From Desulfobacterales bacterium (GTDB lineage Bacteria > Desulfobacterota > Desulfobacteria > Desulfobacterales > JAUWMJ01): 11,439 nt of DNA. The notes under the pieces are model-generated. The model saw only the letters and a program-made list of their open reading frames with translations. It did not search any database and was not told the DNA's origin. The number at the start of each line of letters is the position of its first letter. Position 1 is the stretch's first letter. Positions 5,408 to 11,439 of this stretch are shown here, piece after piece. The stretch spans positions 1-11,439 of the forward strand of contig JAUWMJ010000046.1 in NCBI GenBank assembly GCA_030613225.1, written 5' to 3'. The translations under genes were made by a program, and so were the position numbers.

Positions 5408-5608
5408 ACTGAAGACAACGCTGCACTCGTGCACGGATTTCAGTAAGTTGCTCTGGGCCTCATAATACGGCTTGGTGAACGCCCAACCAGGTTCTCCAAC
5501 GGAAAGGAGAGTCGCCGTCTGCCACGATCGCAAGCGTACCAGTTGGCTTGGCGGGCGTCACTCCCCCTAATGGCGTGTGATACGATCCTGTCAAGTTGGC
5601 CCACTCGC

Positions 5609-5621
5609 GTTAACGGATGAC
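5609..5621 (+). repeat. Direct repeat GTTAACGGATGAC, copy 2
   Basis: Partner of 5395-5407 (12 of 13 bases). The interval could be a relic unit, but no complementary arms support a recombination site. Confidence 0.45.
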
Positions 5622-5925
5622 CAGCCGGATAGCTGAGGTCGAAAGAGATAAGGCATTTCTTTTTCAGTGCGAATCAATCGAAAATGGTAAATTGTGTATA
5701 GGTTTCAGCTTCAGCACAACATAGTGGAGCACCCATTAACACAAACAATAACCTTCCGGATAGCTGAAGCGGGTTTTGTTGTCAAGATTAATATTTTTGC
5801 GCCGGGGTTGAAATTTCAGGCCGATTTGGGTCCGCCTCCGGCGGATCTGTACAGATTACATGCAGGTGGGAAGAGGTCGAACATAAATTACAAATCGATC
5901 TGCTTTATTTGTTATTCCAAAATAA

Positions 5926-6219
5926 CCTTATAAGGAATGGGCAAAAATCTATAATGAAAGTCCAATAGAAGATCTTAATCAAAGATTAGGGGAAAAGCAT
6001 GTATATTTGGTTGAATGGTCTTATGAAGAAGATATTGTCGACGTATTAAAACCTTATTATCTTGAAATCTTTGAATATGAATTATTGAGTTGGAATGGAT
6101 ATAAAAGTGAATGGCCTCAAAATAGATGCTTAGAATTATTTCTTGAATGGTTTGATGTTAAACTTTGTGATGATCTCTATGATTTAGAAACAGAGAAGAT
6201 TAAATCAGAGAGATTATAA
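5926..6219 (+). pseudogene. 5'-truncated gene for a small acidic protein
   Basis: The frame is open from 5926, after a TAA at 5923, to a TAA at 6217-6219, and reads PYKEWAKIYNESPIEDLNQR, then GEKHVYLVEWSYEEDIVDVL and on to DLYDLETEKIKSERL. The composition is clearly protein-like and acidic/aromatic. No ATG or GTG occurs in frame before the conserved-looking sequence; the first usable codon is a TTG at 6007, which would discard about 27 good codons and has no clear Shine-Dalgarno. I infer that the 5' end was lost or shifted out of frame. A 70-residue product from TTG 6007 remains possible. The family is unknown. The stop codon merges with the attC-like site, a typical arrangement for an integron cassette gene. 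Confidence 0.5.
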
Positions 6220-6319
6220 CAAGGCGCTTGCACCAGTCGCCGAGAAAATCGCGGTTTTTCGTAAAGGCATGGTGGTCCCTGGAAGACCGTGGCGGAGCTG
6301 ATGAAGCGCAGCATTAGAT
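6214..6319 (+). other. Integron attC-like site (106 bp)
   Basis: The left end TTATAAC-AAGGCGCTTGCACC and the right end GATGAAGCGCAGCATTAGAT are complementary with offset bulges: AAGGCGCTT against AAGCGC, then CACCAG-TCGCCG against the complement CATCAGCTCCGCC. Conserved AAC and TTAGAT ends stand where the RYYYAAC and GTTRRRY simple sites belong; the right one reads ATTAGAT, one base off. The length, the extra unpaired bases and the position directly after a stop codon, with a new ATG 10 bp downstream, are all typical of attC. The central part (6241-6290) would form the variable terminal structure. No integrase gene lies in the window. Confidence 0.58.
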
Positions 6320-6328
6320 ATTCTTACA

Positions 6329-6415
6329 ATGAGCTCTTTGTTCATAACAATTTATATCCTTTTATTAGTTTTCCTTTTTATCTGGGGACTAACCGGGACG
6401 TACGGTAGTTTATAA
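6329..6415 (+). CDS. Possible 28-residue hydrophobic peptide
   Basis: ATG 6329 opens a 28-codon frame, MSSLFITIYILLLVFLFIWG followed by LTGTYGSL, i.e. one transmembrane helix with a short polar tail. It begins 10 bp after the attC-like right end, where cassette genes usually begin. No good Shine-Dalgarno precedes it. Small hydrophobic frames also arise by chance in AT-rich DNA, or this may be the start of a truncated membrane protein. No homologue recognised. Confidence 0.25.
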   Translation: MSSLFITIYILLLVFLFIWGLTGTYGSL

Positions 6416-6482
6416 GTTGACAGAGTAACCGAAAGCTTAAATATAAAAGATTTATTTATCTAAGTAATAAAACTCCAATATT

Positions 6483-7535
6483 TTATTTCTTCAATCTAAA
6501 CCTTGCCTTAACTGGTTGATGATCTGAATTTTTGAAATCAAGGTTGATATTTTCTACAGCAAGATTTTCAACATTTGGTGAAATTAAAAAGAAATCAATA
6601 ACTGTTGTAACCGAAGTATTTTTATCATAAGGTGTCGCTACCCTTCTGTTTGTTGGAGTTTTATTGCTAAACACCCATTTCCAATCAGATGGTAAATAGT
6701 CTTTGTCAATGCGGCTGAAATCTTTTGTGTCGAAATGAAAATCAGCAAACGAAGTCTCAACATCCGGTGGGCATTGATTCCAATCGCCACCAACCACAAT
6801 ATAATTCTTTTTTTCATATTCGGTCAGTAAGAATTCTTTTAAATAGGTCATTTGGCCAGCCTTTAAAGTACCATCATCGTATGCTGAATTGTGCGTATTA
6901 ATTATTAATAGTTGTTTACCATTTGAAACAGGGATTCTGCTAACCAAAAAACATCTGTCAAGCATAAACAGCCCTTTTGGGAAACCATAATTTCCCGGAA
7001 ATTGATGCCTCACCACTTCAACAGGATTAAATTTACTCAAAGTCATCAAACCGGAAACCACTTTGCCATAAGGCTCAGCCGGGGGTGTCGGCACAAAGAA
7101 AACATCGTAATTTTTACCAAAAAAAGAATGGTAATTTGAAAATGTATTTTGTATAGTATCGTACTGATTTATTTTGTAGCTTCTTTTTGATTTTTTATCA
7201 ACTTCCTGTAATAAAAAGAAATCTATATTTTCTTGAGTATTAAGAAAACTTATAACCGATTTAAGGTTTTCAATTACATTTTCTTTAGGTGGTCTTACCT
7301 GAGCACCTCCATCATAAAAGAAATCCATAGAAGCATCCAAACCACAATACCCGATGTTCCAGTTAACAATATTAAACTCCAAAGTATCGGAAATGGCGTT
7401 TGAACTTTTTGCTTTATATACTTCTACTGTTTCTGCAGGTTTGTAATCTGTTACAATTGCTGTAATTATTAATCCTGCAAATACTAAGACGATAACGATG
7501 AAAAGATATAAGATTATCTTTAAGACTTTTTTCAT
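6483..7535 (-). CDS. Endonuclease/exonuclease/phosphatase (EEP) family protein, membrane-anchored
   Basis: The 350-residue protein begins with a basic MKK and a hydrophobic helix (residues 5-28), i.e. an uncleaved signal-anchor or signal peptide, so the catalytic domain faces the periplasm. All EEP catalytic landmarks are present: N60 in VNWNIGY, E111 in LLQEVD, the NTH at 213-215, D251 and N253 in GGDWNQCP, D314 in VIDFFL and D338-H339 in SDHQPV. The fold includes DNase I-like nucleases, sphingomyelinases and inositol phosphatases; the true substrate cannot be told from sequence. AGGA lies about 10 bases before the ATG. Very AT-rich, lysine/asparagine/isoleucine-heavy coding, unlike the GC-rich methyltransferase and LOG genes around it, suggests transfer, perhaps from a Bacteroidota source. 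Confidence 0.85.
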   Translation of the reverse strand: MKKVLKIILYLFIVIVLVFAGLIITAIVTDYKPAETVEVYKAKSSNAISDTLEFNIVNWNIGYCGLDASMDFFYDGGAQVRPPKENVIENLKSVISFLNTQENIDFFLLQEVDKKSKRSYKINQYDTIQNTFSNYHSFFGKNYDVFFVPTPPAEPYGKVVSGLMTLSKFNPVEVVRHQFPGNYGFPKGLFMLDRCFLVSRIPVSNGKQLLIINTHNSAYDDGTLKAGQMTYLKEFLLTEYEKKNYIVVGGDWNQCPPDVETSFADFHFDTKDFSRIDKDYLPSDWKWVFSNKTPTNRRVATPYDKNTSVTTVIDFFLISPNVENLAVENINLDFKNSDHQPVKARFRLKK

Positions 7536-7877
7536 TTTTATTATTCCTAATTAGTTTTGAACGGTAATCTTAACTGGTTGAATTTGCGATGTAATATCGC
7601 ATAGAAGCAAAAAGAAGATTTTCCAGAATAACGCAATATTTGCTTGCATTATGACCTTAGAAATGGTATTTAACTTATTGATATAAAAAGTTAAAGCCAC
7701 TTTATGCCGGTTTTCCAGTCTGGCAGGTTTAAGTTAAATCTGTAAAATCTTCGTGGGAATAAATTATACGAAAAGTAATCGAATTGCAAATGGAATTTTG
7801 GAAAAAAGATATCTCCCAAACCAAAGGAACCTCCGATAGCATATAAGAGATCTTAATTTGAGGAAAAAAGAATAAGC
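7536..7877. other. 342-bp divergent intergenic region
   Basis: The region separates the EEP gene (-) from the LOG gene (+) and must hold promoters for both. I see an inverted repeat TGCGAT-GTAAT-ATCGCA at about 7586-7602, but no convincing -35/-10 pair. GAGG at about 7860 lies some 14 bases before the LOG start, which is long for a ribosome-binding site. No reading frame of note. Confidence 0.5.
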
Positions 7878-8909
7878 ATGAAAATTTATTTTAGAAAAGA
7901 CAATGGTCCCGTCGACGAAGGTATTCAAGAGTTAATTGGGCTTTTAGGGGATATCCCCCGCCCTGAAATCGTGCGAGAGATGATCATAGCATCACTCAAA
8001 GCCGGTCAGGAAGATGACGGCGCAGTTGACCTGAAGCTCATGAATACCTCCTTGAAAGAAATGCGTTTTACGGCGAAGGCTTTCAGTCCCTACCGTCATA
8101 CTCGGAAAGTCGCCGTTTTCGGATCGGCTCGAACACGGCCGGAAGAGACCACCTACAAAATGGCAATTTCGTTAGGGCAGAAGTTAGCGGCATTAAGGTA
8201 TATGGTTATCACGGGTGGTGGTCCCGGTATCATGCAGGCGGTCCATGAAGGAGCAGGACCAGAATACTCCTTCGGGGTGAATATTAGACTTCCCTTCGAG
8301 CAAAAGGCCAACTCGATTATTGAAGGGAACCAAAGGAGTATAACCTATAAATACTTCTTTAATCGAAAAGTCGCCTTTCTGAAGGAATCCGATGCAATAG
8401 TGCTTTTTCCAGGTGGGTTCGGTACACTCGATGAGGGGATGGAAGTCCTTACCCTGGTGCAAACAGGTAAGCGCAATCCTGTGCCGATTCTCCTTGTGGA
8501 CGAACCCGAGGGAACATACTGGAGCAAATGGACTGAGTTCGTCGAGAAAACGCTTCTCTTGCAGGGCTATATCAGTAAATCAGATCTGGCACTGTTTGAG
8601 AGGATAGATTCAACCGATGATGTTGTTGAAAGAATCAAGCGCTTTTACTTCCGATATCATAGTTTAAGGTATATTGGCGATTTTCTGGTAATTCGGCTAC
8701 GCTCAAGCATTAGTCAACACAAAGTAGAGGATCTGAGGAGTCGTTTTTCAGAGATTCTGAGACCCCAAGGGGAGATATATCTGTCGGGACCTCTTCCGGA
8801 AGAGATAGATGAACCCGAGATTAGAGATCTACCCCGACTGGTGCTGGGTTTCGACAGGAAGCATTTCGGTGGACTAAAAGCACTCATTGATTCCATCAAT
8901 AGCGATTGA
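7878..8909 (+). CDS. LOG/TIGR00730-family Rossmann-fold protein (long form)
   Basis: The 343-residue protein contains the LOG core: KVAVFGSAR (77-85), ITGGGPGIMQA (111-121), the FNRKVAF basic pair (161-167) and LFPGGFGTLDE (176-186). LOG proteins cleave nucleoside 5'-monophosphates, releasing free cytokinin-like bases or ribose 5-phosphate; bacterial relatives include PpnN nucleosidases and proteins once annotated as lysine decarboxylases. Typical LOG proteins are about 190 residues. Here there are about 75 extra N-terminal residues and about 100 C-terminal ones, closer to PpnN-like long forms, so regulation or a nucleotidase role different from plant LOG is likely. The PGGxGTxxE catalytic motif is intact. 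It is monocistronic in this window. Confidence 0.85.
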   Translation: MKIYFRKDNGPVDEGIQELIGLLGDIPRPEIVREMIIASLKAGQEDDGAVDLKLMNTSLKEMRFTAKAFSPYRHTRKVAVFGSARTRPEETTYKMAISLGQKLAALRYMVITGGGPGIMQAVHEGAGPEYSFGVNIRLPFEQKANSIIEGNQRSITYKYFFNRKVAFLKESDAIVLFPGGFGTLDEGMEVLTLVQTGKRNPVPILLVDEPEGTYWSKWTEFVEKTLLLQGYISKSDLALFERIDSTDDVVERIKRFYFRYHSLRYIGDFLVIRLRSSISQHKVEDLRSRFSEILRPQGEIYLSGPLPEEIDEPEIRDLPRLVLGFDRKHFGGLKALIDSINSD

Positions 8910-9151
8910 TTGAGGGTTGCTCAAAGCATCTGCCAGTTGCGCTACCTTGCTTTCCAATAATGAGGAGATATACAGATTTATGGAATAACTTGTTATTTCA
9001 TCATTTAGTCAGGTCTTAGAAATTGCTATAAGAAAAGGTGAATTCGATAACTTCGATGAGCAGATTTCAAAAATTATTAATTTATCAGTCACACTTTGTA
9101 ATCCCAATTGTCTAAATTATAAAAGGCCAAAAAAAGAGAATTTCGAAAAAG
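8910..9151 (+). other. Degraded 242-bp stretch with a possible gene remnant
   Basis: No complete gene. From 8989 one frame reads without a start codon through LVISSFSQVLEIAIRKGEFD and on to NYKRPKKENFEKDGIRY, ending at a TGA at about 9167-9169, overlapping the following sigma-factor start in another frame. It may be the tail of a lost gene; composition alone does not prove it. Confidence 0.25.
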
Positions 9152-9325
9152 ATGGAATCAGATATTGAAAAACAGGTTGAGTCGGCAGTTGATGAAGAAA
9201 AGAAGGCTCTCGAAAATCTTGTAAAGTATATTCAGAATCGTGTTTACAAGCTTGCACTACGGATGCTTGCACACCCTGAAGATGCCGAAGACGCAGCCCA
9301 GAAAATTAATATTTGCAAATCATAA
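9152..9325 (+). pseudogene. N-terminal remnant of a sigma70-family (ECF-like) sigma factor
   Basis: ATG 9152 opens 57 codons whose residues 21-50 contain the beginning of sigma region 2: YIQNRVYKLALRMLAHPEDA followed by EDAAQ. This matches the helix that starts region 2.1/2.2 of ECF sigma factors, which normally continues with an E-x-F/L-I-K core-binding helix and promoter-recognition segments. After AAQ the sequence becomes KINICKS and stops. Regions 2.3-2.4 and 4 are missing, so the product cannot work as a sigma factor. The breakpoint is near 9300, after which another frame carries coding-like sequence; an internal deletion of several hundred bases would explain it. Confidence 0.68.
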
Positions 9326-9488
9326 ACGTAAACATCAAACCGATGATTTTGATAGATGGTATCTTAATGAGCTGGATGAGATTAACCGGGTCGCCACACT
9401 CTTTCGGAGCTACCCTGATTATGCCGCACCGGAAACGTTCATTGAAATCACAATAGGTAGAATTGGGAGAAAGGAGACAACAAAATGA
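9303..9488 (+). pseudogene. C-terminal gene fragment joined to the sigma-factor remnant
   Basis: In a different frame from the sigma remnant, the sequence from 9303 reads KLIFANHKRKHQTDDFDRWY, then LNELDEINRVATLFRSYPDY and AAPETFIEITIGRIGRKETT to a TGA at 9486-9488. The segment with LFRSYPDYAAPETFIE resembles linker regions of zinc-finger anti-sigma factors, which often follow an ECF gene, but I cannot confirm that. The TGA overlaps the ATG of the DUF3795 gene by 4 bp, so the intact ancestral gene was probably co-translated with it. Confidence 0.5.
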
Positions 9489-9928
9489 ACACAGAATTAT
9501 TAGCACCTTGCGGTCTATATTGTGGCGTTTGCGGTGTTTACATGGCAAGTCGCGACAATAATCAAAAACTAAAAGATAAATTAGCCAATGCTTATGGTGT
9601 TACCCCTGAACAAATAGTCTGCAAAGGCTGTTTGTCAAACGAAAATTTTGTATACTGCCAAAAATGTGGTATTCGAATGTGTGTCATGGAAAAAAATTAT
9701 GAAGGATGCCATCAATGTAAAGAGTTTCCTTGTAAATTAATTGATGATTTTCCTGTTCCTGTTGGTAAAAAAGTGATACTCCGCTCTGTTCCTGATAGAA
9801 AAAAGTTGGGTACTGAAAAGTGGGTGGAAGAAGAGGAAAACCGCTACAGATGCCCTCATTGTAATGACCAGCTCTTTCGTGGCGCCAAGCGCTGTGGGAG
9901 TTGTAAGGAGTTAGTCGAGATAGATTAA
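9485..9928 (+). CDS. DUF3795 cysteine-rich protein, copy 1
   Basis: The 147-residue protein starts APCGLYCGVCGVY (C9, C13, C16), continues with CKGC (46-49), CQKCGIRMC (58-66), CHQCKEFPC (75-83) and ends in a zinc-ribbon-like CPHC...CGSC (123-140): 15 cysteines in all. This is the DUF3795 pattern of anaerobes. Function is unknown; the paired cysteines suggest zinc or iron-sulfur binding. AGGAG at 9473-9477 gives a good start at 9485. It overlaps the upstream fragment by 4 bp and is followed by a paralogue 74 bp away. Confidence 0.88.
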   Translation: MNTELLAPCGLYCGVCGVYMASRDNNQKLKDKLANAYGVTPEQIVCKGCLSNENFVYCQKCGIRMCVMEKNYEGCHQCKEFPCKLIDDFPVPVGKKVILRSVPDRKKLGTEKWVEEEENRYRCPHCNDQLFRGAKRCGSCKELVEID

Positions 9929-10002
9929 CAGTTCGGTGATTTTCATGCTATGTTTTTGTAATAAAAGAAAAAGAAAATGATAAATTAAAAGGGATTAGAA
10001 TT

Positions 10003-10494
10003 ATGAAAATAAATCCTGATTTTATTTCTCCTTGTGGACTATATTGTGGAGTCTGTGCCATTTATATTGCACATCGTGATAATAACCAGAAATTTAAGGA
10101 AAGGTTAGTGGGTCTTTACAAAGGAGGAGTTCCTGGCAAGGGCACTCTTCCTAATAGTGAAAATCTTTCAACAGAAAATATTCGATGCCACGGGTGCTTA
10201 TCTGATGATCTGTTTATGCATTGCAAGCAGTGTGAGATCAGAGATTGCACGAGAAAAAAAGGATATACCGGATGTCATCAATGCGACGAATTTCCCTGTC
10301 AGTATATTGAAAATTTTTCCATGGCTGTTGGAAAAAAGGTAATTTTACGAGCTGTCTCATATAGACGAAAGTTTGGTACTGAAAAATGGATTCGAGATGA
10401 AGAAGCCCGCTATTTTTGTCCTGAATGCGGCAACAAAGTTTATCGGGGTGTTGTAAAATGTAATCAGTGTATAGTGAAGTTGGATCTGGACTAG
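10003..10494 (+). CDS. DUF3795 cysteine-rich protein, copy 2
   Basis: The 163-residue protein is a paralogue of the preceding gene. All 15 cysteines are conserved in order (C11, C15, C18, C62, C65, C74, C77, C82, C91, C94, C99, C139, C142, C153, C156), as are RDNNQK, GCHQC-EFPC, VGKKVILR and GTEKW. It differs by a 14-17 residue insertion near position 41-57 (GGVPGKGTLPNSENLS), giving a longer loop before CHGC. AAGGGA lies about 10 bases before the ATG. The two copies are probably one operon and an old tandem duplication, since silent and replacement changes are many. Confidence 0.88.
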   Translation: MKINPDFISPCGLYCGVCAIYIAHRDNNQKFKERLVGLYKGGVPGKGTLPNSENLSTENIRCHGCLSDDLFMHCKQCEIRDCTRKKGYTGCHQCDEFPCQYIENFSMAVGKKVILRAVSYRRKFGTEKWIRDEEARYFCPECGNKVYRGVVKCNQCIVKLDLD

Positions 10495-10829
10495 TTTTTT
10501 GTATGATAGTCAGCTCCTTTTCGGACTTAACAGTACAGGAAATCAGGGGTGCGAAACTTGAGTATGTTATTACAAAACAAGATGTTGAGAAGCACAAATC
10601 AATATCTTTGGTTCCGGTTCCGATTTTTCTGATTCAGCCTGGACAGGAAAATATTTATGCTAATTGATTTCTTCTTTACGAAATCATTTTAATCCTCAAA
10701 ATACTCAATGTATTCCTGCTGTTAATCCAGATAAAATCGGGATGTCTTTTCCCGCTCAAAGTTCGGGACCTTCGATTTGAGACCTTTGCAAAACGGCACT
10801 TTTCAAAGGTCTCCGGGTTTTGTAGCGAT
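10495..10829. other. 335-bp gap with a short coding-like remnant and an inverted repeat
   Basis: A frame from ATG 10503 reads MIVSSFSDLTVQEIRGAKLE and on to VPIFLIQPGQENIYAN, ending in a TGA near 10665-10667. The later half looks protein-like but there is no ribosome-binding site, and it begins inside the tail of the DUF3795 gene. I treat it as a gene remnant or chance frame. A CGGGATGTCTTTTCCCG hairpin at about 10738-10754 and a large inverted repeat at 10779-10813 follow. Confidence 0.35.
10779..10813. repeat. Large inverted repeat, bidirectional terminator or palindromic element
   Basis: GAGACCTTTG (10779-10788) pairs with CAAAGGTCTC (10804-10813); after one unpaired C, AAAA also pairs with TTTT, giving a 14-bp stem and a 6-base loop (CGGCAC). 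It lies between the DUF3795 gene (+) and the PilZ-like gene (-), 17 bp past the PilZ stop, so termination from the minus side is natural. GAGACCTTTGCAAAA also resembles insertion-sequence ends, so a dispersed palindrome is an alternative. Confidence 0.6.
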
Positions 10830-11186
10830 TCATCCGACTTTAACAATTGACAACCGCAGCAAAGAATGTCCTTTAAACCGTTTTTGATCTATTTTATTAA
10901 TACTCTTTATCTTTGTTTTTATGTTTTCAGTATGGGCGTAGTTTATTGTGCAGTATTTCATATTCAACATGTCGCCTGCTTTTATGTGCTTTAACACGGC
11001 AGAATCTTCTTTTACTGCGATGCACACACCTTTTGAGAATATATCCCGCAATTTGAATTGATAAATATTAATCAGCCCGTTTATTGAGAACTGGACGCTG
11101 TAATATTGATCAGTTAATGTTCTGTATCCGGTTTTAATTTGTGCAGGATATTTAATATCTTCTTTCACAATTTGAGATGTCTTCAT
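10830..11186 (-). CDS. PilZ-fold protein with a degenerate c-di-GMP motif
   Basis: The 118-residue protein (ATG at 11186) has the PilZ beta-barrel layout: FSINGLINIYQFKLRDIFSK at about 33-52, then GVCIAVKEDS and the AGDMLNMKY strand (70-78). PilZ domains bind c-di-GMP and adjust motility, pili or exopolysaccharide. The signature [D/N]xSxxG reads DIFSKG (48-53), with phenylalanine in the serine position, and I see no RxxxR upstream, so nucleotide binding is doubtful. A TTG at 11210 would add 8 residues; I prefer the ATG, which has a weak AGG before it. The gene follows, on the same strand, the end of a probable PilY1-type gene 55 bp upstream. Confidence 0.65.
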   Translation of the reverse strand: MKTSQIVKEDIKYPAQIKTGYRTLTDQYYSVQFSINGLINIYQFKLRDIFSKGVCIAVKEDSAVLKHIKAGDMLNMKYCTINYAHTENIKTKIKSINKIDQKRFKGHSLLRLSIVKVG

Positions 11187-11241
11187 GTTATATGGCCTAT
11201 CTGAAACCAATTGAGATATTTACTTTTTACGAGTTCATCAA

Positions 11242-11439
11242 CTATAACTCTTTCCACCACACGTAAAAGAAATTGAACGACGGGGTAAGCGGGTTAATAG
11301 AGACAACTCCGGCACCAAAGGCTCCTTCACTGTCAGAATCAGATTCATCAGTTGACCCTACAGAAACAAACAGTTTTGGTATTCCGCACGGTGGGATGAT
11401 CATTACCGGTCTTGATGGAATCCCCCCGCCTAAAAATAT
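11242..11439 (-). CDS. C-terminus of a probable PilY1/PilC-type pilus-tip protein (partial)
   Basis: On the minus strand the frame is open from the right edge for 65 codons to a TAG at 11242-11244. It reads GIPSRPVMIIPPCGIPKLFV, then SVGST, an acidic serine run (DESDSDSEG), and GAGVVSINPLTP with a terminal FYVWWKEL. The GIxSxPV-PP-G-x-P-LFVSVGST pattern and the aromatic WWKEL end resemble the final blade and tail of the beta-propeller in PilY1/PilC type IV pilus adhesins, from memory of the family. The adjacent PilZ-like gene supports a pilus context. The start lies outside the window. An unrelated extracellular repeat protein is the alternative. Confidence 0.5.
   Translation of the reverse strand: MFLGGGIPSRPVMIIPPCGIPKLFVSVGSTDESDSDSEGAFGAGVVSINPLTPSFNFFYVWWKEL

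Larger units (their letters stand above)
5314..5925. other. Gene-poor gap of 612 bp with short repeats and hairpins
   Basis: I see no credible gene here; the frames open in this stretch lack protein-like composition and ribosome sites. The left half is GC-rich, the right half AT-rich, with the change near 5640. It holds two direct-repeat pairs (GTTAAC[A/G]GATGAC at 5395 and 5609; CCGGATAGCTGA at 5625 and 5756), a bulged hairpin at 5741-5782 pairing ACAAACAATAACC with GGGTTTTGTTGT, and a compact TCCGCC-TCC-GGCGGA hairpin at 5831-5845. The stretch is probably remnant sequence from several insertions or deletions. It also includes the 5' region of the methyltransferase gene, where I could not find a clear promoter. 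Confidence 0.5.

Noticed and set aside
5087..5446. 119-codon + strand frame across the methyltransferase start
   Set aside because: Overlaps the N-terminal coding part of the methyltransferase, has no ribosome site and its composition is not protein-like.
5395..5621. Cassette-like unit bounded by GTTAAC[A/G]GATGAC repeats
   Set aside because: GCCCAAC near 5480 matches RYYYAAC, but the arms are not complementary to the region before 5609 and the right core is GTTAACG rather than GTTRRRY. Kept only as a direct repeat.
5694..5933. 79-codon + strand frame in the gap before the truncated small gene
   Set aside because: No convincing ribosome-binding site, passes through hairpins and repeats, and shows no recognisable pattern.
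2384..7835. 12-mer AAGGAACCTCCG shared at 2384-2395 and 7824-7835
   Set aside because: Flanking sequence differs completely; probably chance or a common short motif.
1..11439. CRISPR array, tRNA, rRNA or integrase gene
   Set aside because: No regularly spaced repeats, no cloverleaf or rRNA-like stretch and no tyrosine recombinase motifs were found on reading both strands by eye.

Overview
This looks like an accessory, patchwork stretch of a bacterial chromosome rather than a single operon or a core locus. Base composition swings sharply from gene to gene: AT-rich at brnTA, the PIN/Phd pair and the EEP phosphatase, GC-rich at the exonuclease and CFA-like methyltransferase genes. Several genes are broken. 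The host is probably an anaerobic Gram-negative of the Desulfobacterota type. This is inference, resting on two DUF3795 cysteine-rich proteins, a PilZ-fold protein and a PilY1-like C-terminus at the right edge. The EEP gene at 6483-7535 looks more like a Bacteroidota gene and may be imported.

Left part (1-3025): the end of an unknown gene; a 222-bp MITE-like element with matching terminal inverted repeats and an 8-bp target duplication; an integron attC-like fold; then two toxin-antitoxin modules, brnT-brnA and a PIN toxin with a Phd-type antitoxin. Both modules put the toxin first. Both have a near-consensus sigma70 promoter with a 17-bp spacer, a perfect palindrome over the -10 box, and a -10 so close to the ATG that the mRNA should be leaderless. 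The PIN/Phd module sits between a broken, about 95% identical partial copy and an intact copy of a VOC-family (methylmalonyl-CoA epimerase-like) gene.

Middle (3026-6482): a DEDDy 3'-5' exonuclease-like gene overlaps by 4 bp the start of a SIR2-family gene that is cut off right after its first glycine-rich motif. This looks like the remnant of a two-gene, possibly defence-related, operon. A membrane-anchored CFA-synthase-like methyltransferase lies convergently downstream. A 612-bp gap follows, then a 5'-truncated acidic small gene whose stop codon runs straight into an attC-like site (6214-6319). Just past that site is a possible 28-residue hydrophobic peptide. The pattern of many small unrelated + strand genes, attC-like folds at two or three junctions and gene fragments suggests a decayed integron cassette array or cassette-derived island. 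No integrase gene is visible.

Right part (6483-11439): a lipoprotein-like or membrane-anchored EEP phosphohydrolase (minus strand), a LOG/TIGR00730 Rossmann protein, the N-terminal remnant of a sigma70-family factor fused out of frame to another gene fragment, two tandem DUF3795 genes, a large inverted repeat, a PilZ-fold protein and the end of a probable PilY1-type pilus-tip protein (both minus strand). No rRNA, tRNA or CRISPR array was seen.
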